DNA of 55,464 bases, taken from a virus. Positions 53,401 through 55,464 of the stretch are shown piece after piece (the first letter of the stretch is position 1; each line of letters begins with the position of its first letter). The position numbers were made by a program, and so were the translations under genes. The notes below the pieces were generated by a model. The model had not been told where the DNA came from. It was given only the letters and a program-made list of their open reading frames with translations, and did no database searches. Location of the stretch: IMG/VR virus record IMGVR_UViG_3300029319_008445, positions 1 through 55,464 of that record. One strand, given 5' to 3'.

Positions 53401-55075
53401 TGTTCATAAGGTTGTTAACTTTGTTGTCCAGCCGGCTGAGAGTATGTCTGTAGATCCAATTAACGGGGCACCCCCTCACGCGCACTTTCTTAAGGATACG
53501 GGCCGGCCCACCCCTACAGCAAGTATTGGCGGCGAAGAAAAAGTGGTCGCTGCTATTGAGAATACAGAAGAGGGTTCTCGTACCACCCTTTCAGATAGTG
53601 CTTCGCACTTAACTCCGCAAGACATTACTGCAGGAGACACTAGTGTAGATTTGGTGGATGAACCCTCCAGAGAGGAGTACAACAATCTATCCGATACTTT
53701 GGATCTTATAGAAAGTAAACAAGATTTGCCCGAAAAAGGTGTGGTGCCTGAAGATGTTCCTCCTTCCAAGGTTCCAGCACCAGTGGCACCCGAGTCAGGA
53801 GTCACGCTCGAAGACAAACTCGGAACTGTGGAAGATGTGTTTTTAAAAAATGAAGCTTCTCCATTGTCAGACGAAATCGTCGAAGAAATGGCAAAATCTT
53901 TAGATTCAGATATTGGTTCAACCTTTAACGTCGACGCACCAGCAGAGGAGGCCATAGCTGAAGAAACTCCTGAAACACCAGTCGCTGATGTGTTGGGGGA
54001 TAAAACCTCTACAACACCGTCTGCAGTTCAGGAGGAAGATTTAGAAGCCAAATACATTGAAACAATCGTTCCATCTAAGCAGGTTGAAAATGAACGGGAT
54101 TTGAACGCAACTCATCAGGAAGTCTTACAAGAGACTGAGATGAACGATTCGCCGGAACAAACAGAAGACAATGAAAGTAGGCCGGCAGCACAAACGGCAG
54201 ATAGGCCAGTAGATAAGACACAGCAAGCAGCAGCAGAACTGGACACTTCGCAATCCGAAGATCAACCACCAGATACGGGCCGCCGGCGCAAGAAAAAGAA
54301 AAAGGGCCGTGGTCGCGGTCGTGGTAACGATCGGACTGCAACTGTTGATTCTGAAAATCCCCCGCCGAAACAAGTGAAAGGAATATACAGTAATCCCGAT
54401 TTAGATGGAAGTTTTGCCAGTAAAAATCCAGGCAAATTTGTCATAAATCATGAAAATTATGGTGAGTTTAATGTAAAATTTAACTTTATTCAAAGAGTTG
54501 AAGTCTTGACTGGTTTCGGTACTAGCATTACGGACGACAAGTGGCAGCTGCTAACTGAAGATTTATTTGATCAGATAGACGGCGCTGTTCTGACTAGAAT
54601 GAGGCCATATTCAGATTCTAATTTAGGGATTCAGAATAAATTTAGCTGTTCTGTTTATAATGAATACTTCATTATTGGTGGTTCAAAGCCTCGTAGTATG
54701 AGTATGCCAGCAACCGAACAGGTTCGTCAGCTGGTTCTATCGATGAAAAATGATCAAGTGCCCCCGGAATACTCTACATCCATCCTTCCTATGGTGACAC
54801 TAGATTCGTTGAGCGCTACTGACTCGCCTCCGGTAAGAAGGAGAAGGTGTCCACCTGTTCCGGAAGTTACCGACATGACCGGTCCTCCTACTAGCCAGAG
54901 GCCACAGGTATTTGGCGAGATGAGTTACGAGATGGTGCCCAGCACATATGTCCAGGTGGGCACAGTTGATTTGTCTGGTGGTGACACTGATGGTGACACT
55001 GGTAGCGCTGACATTAACACAACCATCGGAAGAGGAGCAAATATGTTTACTGGTCCAAAAGGGAGCAGGCAGTAA
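50435..55075 (+). CDS. Large modular virion-type protein with Pro/Thr linker and His-rich domain
   Basis: A 1546-aa protein that I cannot assign to a family. Residues 1-620 are a folded, mixed region (HLAFPLENRED; VEYEDKSEELFDIKRR). Residues about 630-960 are a Pro/Ala/Thr/Ser-rich low-complexity linker. At about 960-1020 comes a His/Cys-rich block: KHYHEFVIDENGNG, NPAYPNICHVHKVVN and GAPPHAHF, suggestive of metal binding and similar to blocks seen in tail proteins of other T4-like phages. Residues 1040-1280 are acidic, then a basic patch GRRRKKKKKGRGRGRG, then a final folded domain (FNVKFNFIQRVEVLTGF). It ends with TYVQVGTVDLSGG close to the stop. GGGGAGG precedes ATG 50435. Confidence 0.8.
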   Translation: MVLNYTPPVKSNPGVLSKTTDPIHLAFPLENREDTAVSGGSLPSIYIQNIALDVNKVTLNLLFKKVAASQQEAINSLKSSLQGVDIKAILSYGEKLSNNITNKKISLSVDFDKRDNASQEFYPGEKIISSDFSSQRLNKITDFDGAVHYEVPFSIVFTDQKLLKKGSPKHLTVTVFSFTRAKGEFLEGIKPYLSVGKLTSEIIYDNFMLQEKSKIFYTAAGKIYAGPVQMSSNGSVIKAGASNSFGEGLIQVNIPNAKIKDNRILDDIKLLEDIPLREDPVTELPEFSNIYLSVDRLKNTRFIFGIDCKTVYYKNIKLNNFVKNDSLYEQLMQKMKIRSMKVYRIETFPTNDREPEKSELIISSKDSEPRSFAKNTLFDEQQRPIGSVQEVYLQTYLDNSSDVRYFSVVDYEASRLVGGAYYYRIEVEYEDKSEELFDIKRRSLDRTIKEMKDYVVQAELGMNHSSNRFDEDFIKTHINQKETLITKSLITYSENLSILTNVTLVQKRKILRNLFNMIHPSSGNVDGLLYYINSMEKLKSKHETALIKSDFLSGRTVTHQSSLNHIKAEKNVFTITKDYNKAEERYNSSCVANVGIDYLHRKGQSVKEEGIVKVPKEEWKKRVADEETKFPESKETPPETALITEPPPPMLAATPMPATADPVVPVTPTITITTTTTTKSAREPISPTTTATPSDVYTPPTESVVITASPAPPVAKVPPPAIPPVEPNLAAALTPSKAAPTPTERDRRRLEAEQAEKEAAEAAAAMLPDSAPVAPLVEPPPKKKPDPGKRASMGIPSETPVASIASAPKVAQTSEIEEVTVTQTVIERSATPDAPATRTTVTNTHTNTPAAAGGSSGTASQIKASTGDAGAAAGSATANLSSYVPGLSAGNEGKEVASATEVTHEVVAPPTSTSGRTSRPTSAYEMPPVADEPAMPVAQADTSSPRRRRVMQRGRTSVQAKHYHEFVIDENGNGIARQACNPAYPNICHVHKVVNFVVQPAESMSVDPINGAPPHAHFLKDTGRPTPTASIGGEEKVVAAIENTEEGSRTTLSDSASHLTPQDITAGDTSVDLVDEPSREEYNNLSDTLDLIESKQDLPEKGVVPEDVPPSKVPAPVAPESGVTLEDKLGTVEDVFLKNEASPLSDEIVEEMAKSLDSDIGSTFNVDAPAEEAIAEETPETPVADVLGDKTSTTPSAVQEEDLEAKYIETIVPSKQVENERDLNATHQEVLQETEMNDSPEQTEDNESRPAAQTADRPVDKTQQAAAELDTSQSEDQPPDTGRRRKKKKKGRGRGRGNDRTATVDSENPPPKQVKGIYSNPDLDGSFASKNPGKFVINHENYGEFNVKFNFIQRVEVLTGFGTSITDDKWQLLTEDLFDQIDGAVLTRMRPYSDSNLGIQNKFSCSVYNEYFIIGGSKPRSMSMPATEQVRQLVLSMKNDQVPPEYSTSILPMVTLDSLSATDSPPVRRRRCPPVPEVTDMTGPPTSQRPQVFGEMSYEMVPSTYVQVGTVDLSGGDTDGDTGSADINTTIGRGANMFTGPKGSRQ

Positions 55076-55464
55076 ATGGCAATATTGTTTATAATAATTT
55101 TGTTTGTTTTTATGCTTTCCTTGCCGGCTACTCCAATGGTAAAAGTTTTAGACGATAAACTTATGACCCCGGTGCAGTACCTGCAGGCTGCAGAGGGCCG
55201 TTTGCGTACCTCGGACCAGACCCGGGCCACAGTAACAGTGGAAACACCCCCCGAATTGACGACCACAGGCGCCCAACTTGGCACAATAATCAGCACTGAC
55301 GTCGCGGGCCTGGGCCAGATCCTTGGGATACCACCGACGACCGAAGGTACATATACACAACTTGGCACAATGATGCCCCCCGAATACACGACCACAGGGG
55401 CCCAACTTGGCACAGTGGATCTTGTCGGTGCCCGTCGTGATAGGAGACGCAGAAGAAGGGATTC
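55076..55464 (+). CDS. Partial protein with signal-like start and QLGT repeats
   Basis: The first 129 codons of a gene cut by the right edge, starting ATG 55076 one base after the previous stop. It opens with a strongly hydrophobic, signal-peptide-like stretch (AILFIIILFVFMLSLPATPM), continues with VKVLDDKLMTPVQYLQAAEG, and then has repeats of the form TTTGAQLGT (twice) and TYTQLGT. It ends in an arginine run (RRDRRRRRR). The product is unknown. The repeats echo the C-terminus of the upstream protein (TYVQVGTVDLSGG). Confidence 0.65.
   Translation, partial: MAILFIIILFVFMLSLPATPMVKVLDDKLMTPVQYLQAAEGRLRTSDQTRATVTVETPPELTTTGAQLGTIISTDVAGLGQILGIPPTTEGTYTQLGTMMPPEYTTTGAQLGTVDLVGARRDRRRRRRD
55248..55413 (+). 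repeat. Imperfect direct repeats coding for QLGT units
   Basis: Two near-identical stretches, around 55248-55285 and 55377-55414, are 129 bases apart (43 codons) and share gaccacagg and cccaacttggcaca. A third, shorter copy at about 55356-55370 carries acaacttggcacaatg. All are in the same frame and encode TTTGAQLGT, TYTQLGT and TTTGAQLGT. The array may continue past the window edge. Confidence 0.75.

Noticed and set aside
53476-53955. Minus-strand open frame of 159 aa
   Set aside because: Lies wholly within the coding sequence of the + strand gene, Ser/Thr-rich, no ribosome-binding site; shadow of the acidic region.
1-55464. tRNA genes, terminators and mobile elements
   Set aside because: Looked for cloverleaf-like sequences, GC hairpins followed by T-runs, and transposase or integrase motifs; none was convincing, and gaps between genes are too short to hide them.

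Overview
The window looks like part of a large, strictly lytic-type T4-like myovirus (contractile-tailed phage), most likely aquatic or marine. The evidence is a set of T4-family genes on one strand: a PhoH-family ATPase, a gp55-like late sigma factor, a gp5-like baseplate hub with a peptidoglycan-cleaving domain, a gp25-like and a gp6-like baseplate wedge protein, and very large virion proteins with LamG-like folds. All supported genes are on the + strand, packed end to end with ATGA, TTGA or TAATG overlaps. Translation fits the standard bacterial code, and base composition is AT-rich (about 40% GC by eye). No tRNA, integrase, transposase, CRISPR array or clear terminator was seen.

Layout. 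(1) 3-4006: a partial unknown gene, a small membrane protein, a PIN-PhoH ATPase, a small conserved-looking protein, an HExxH putative metallopeptidase and a Cas4/RecB-like PD-(D/E)XK nuclease with a probable Fe-S cluster. (2) 4003-25310: a carbohydrate island of about 21 kb. It has at least eight recognisable glycosyltransferases (one a two-domain fusion), a further glycan-related protein, a short UDP-sugar dehydrogenase, a NodU-type carbamoyltransferase, a DegT-type aminotransferase, a second DegT-fold enzyme with the His and Cys pattern of the 3-dehydrase E1 (RfbH), four extended SDR sugar-nucleotide enzymes, a nucleotidyltransferase-HAD-kinase fusion, a transaldolase and a SAM methyltransferase fold. 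(3) 24347-27008: the only real intergenic gap, carrying a sigma70-like promoter and a late-promoter-like motif, then small genes (FmdB-type zinc ribbon, membrane protein), the gp55-like sigma factor and a small coiled-coil-like protein. (4) 27010-55464: the baseplate/tail module: amidase-bearing hub, companion spike-like protein, a 2099-aa protein with a signal-peptide-like start, gp25, gp6, a DNRLRE-like protein, a 3268-aa LamG protein, two further virion-type proteins and the beginning of a repeat-containing gene that runs off the window.

How it fits together. The island could make one or more modified sugar nucleotides (oxidised, aminated, 3-deoxygenated, carbamoylated) and assemble them into an oligosaccharide. 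No flippase, polymerase or other integral membrane sugar-export gene is visible, which favours a cytoplasmic acceptor such as a virion protein or phage DNA over a complete surface polysaccharide. The following module builds the baseplate and host-contact apparatus and carries its own late sigma factor near its head. The most notable signals are the RfbH-like enzyme, the three-domain sugar-activation protein, signal-peptide-like starts on two virion-module proteins, a short motif shared between two neighbouring genes, and a strong excess of the palindromes GCCGGC and GGCCGGCC across the window.
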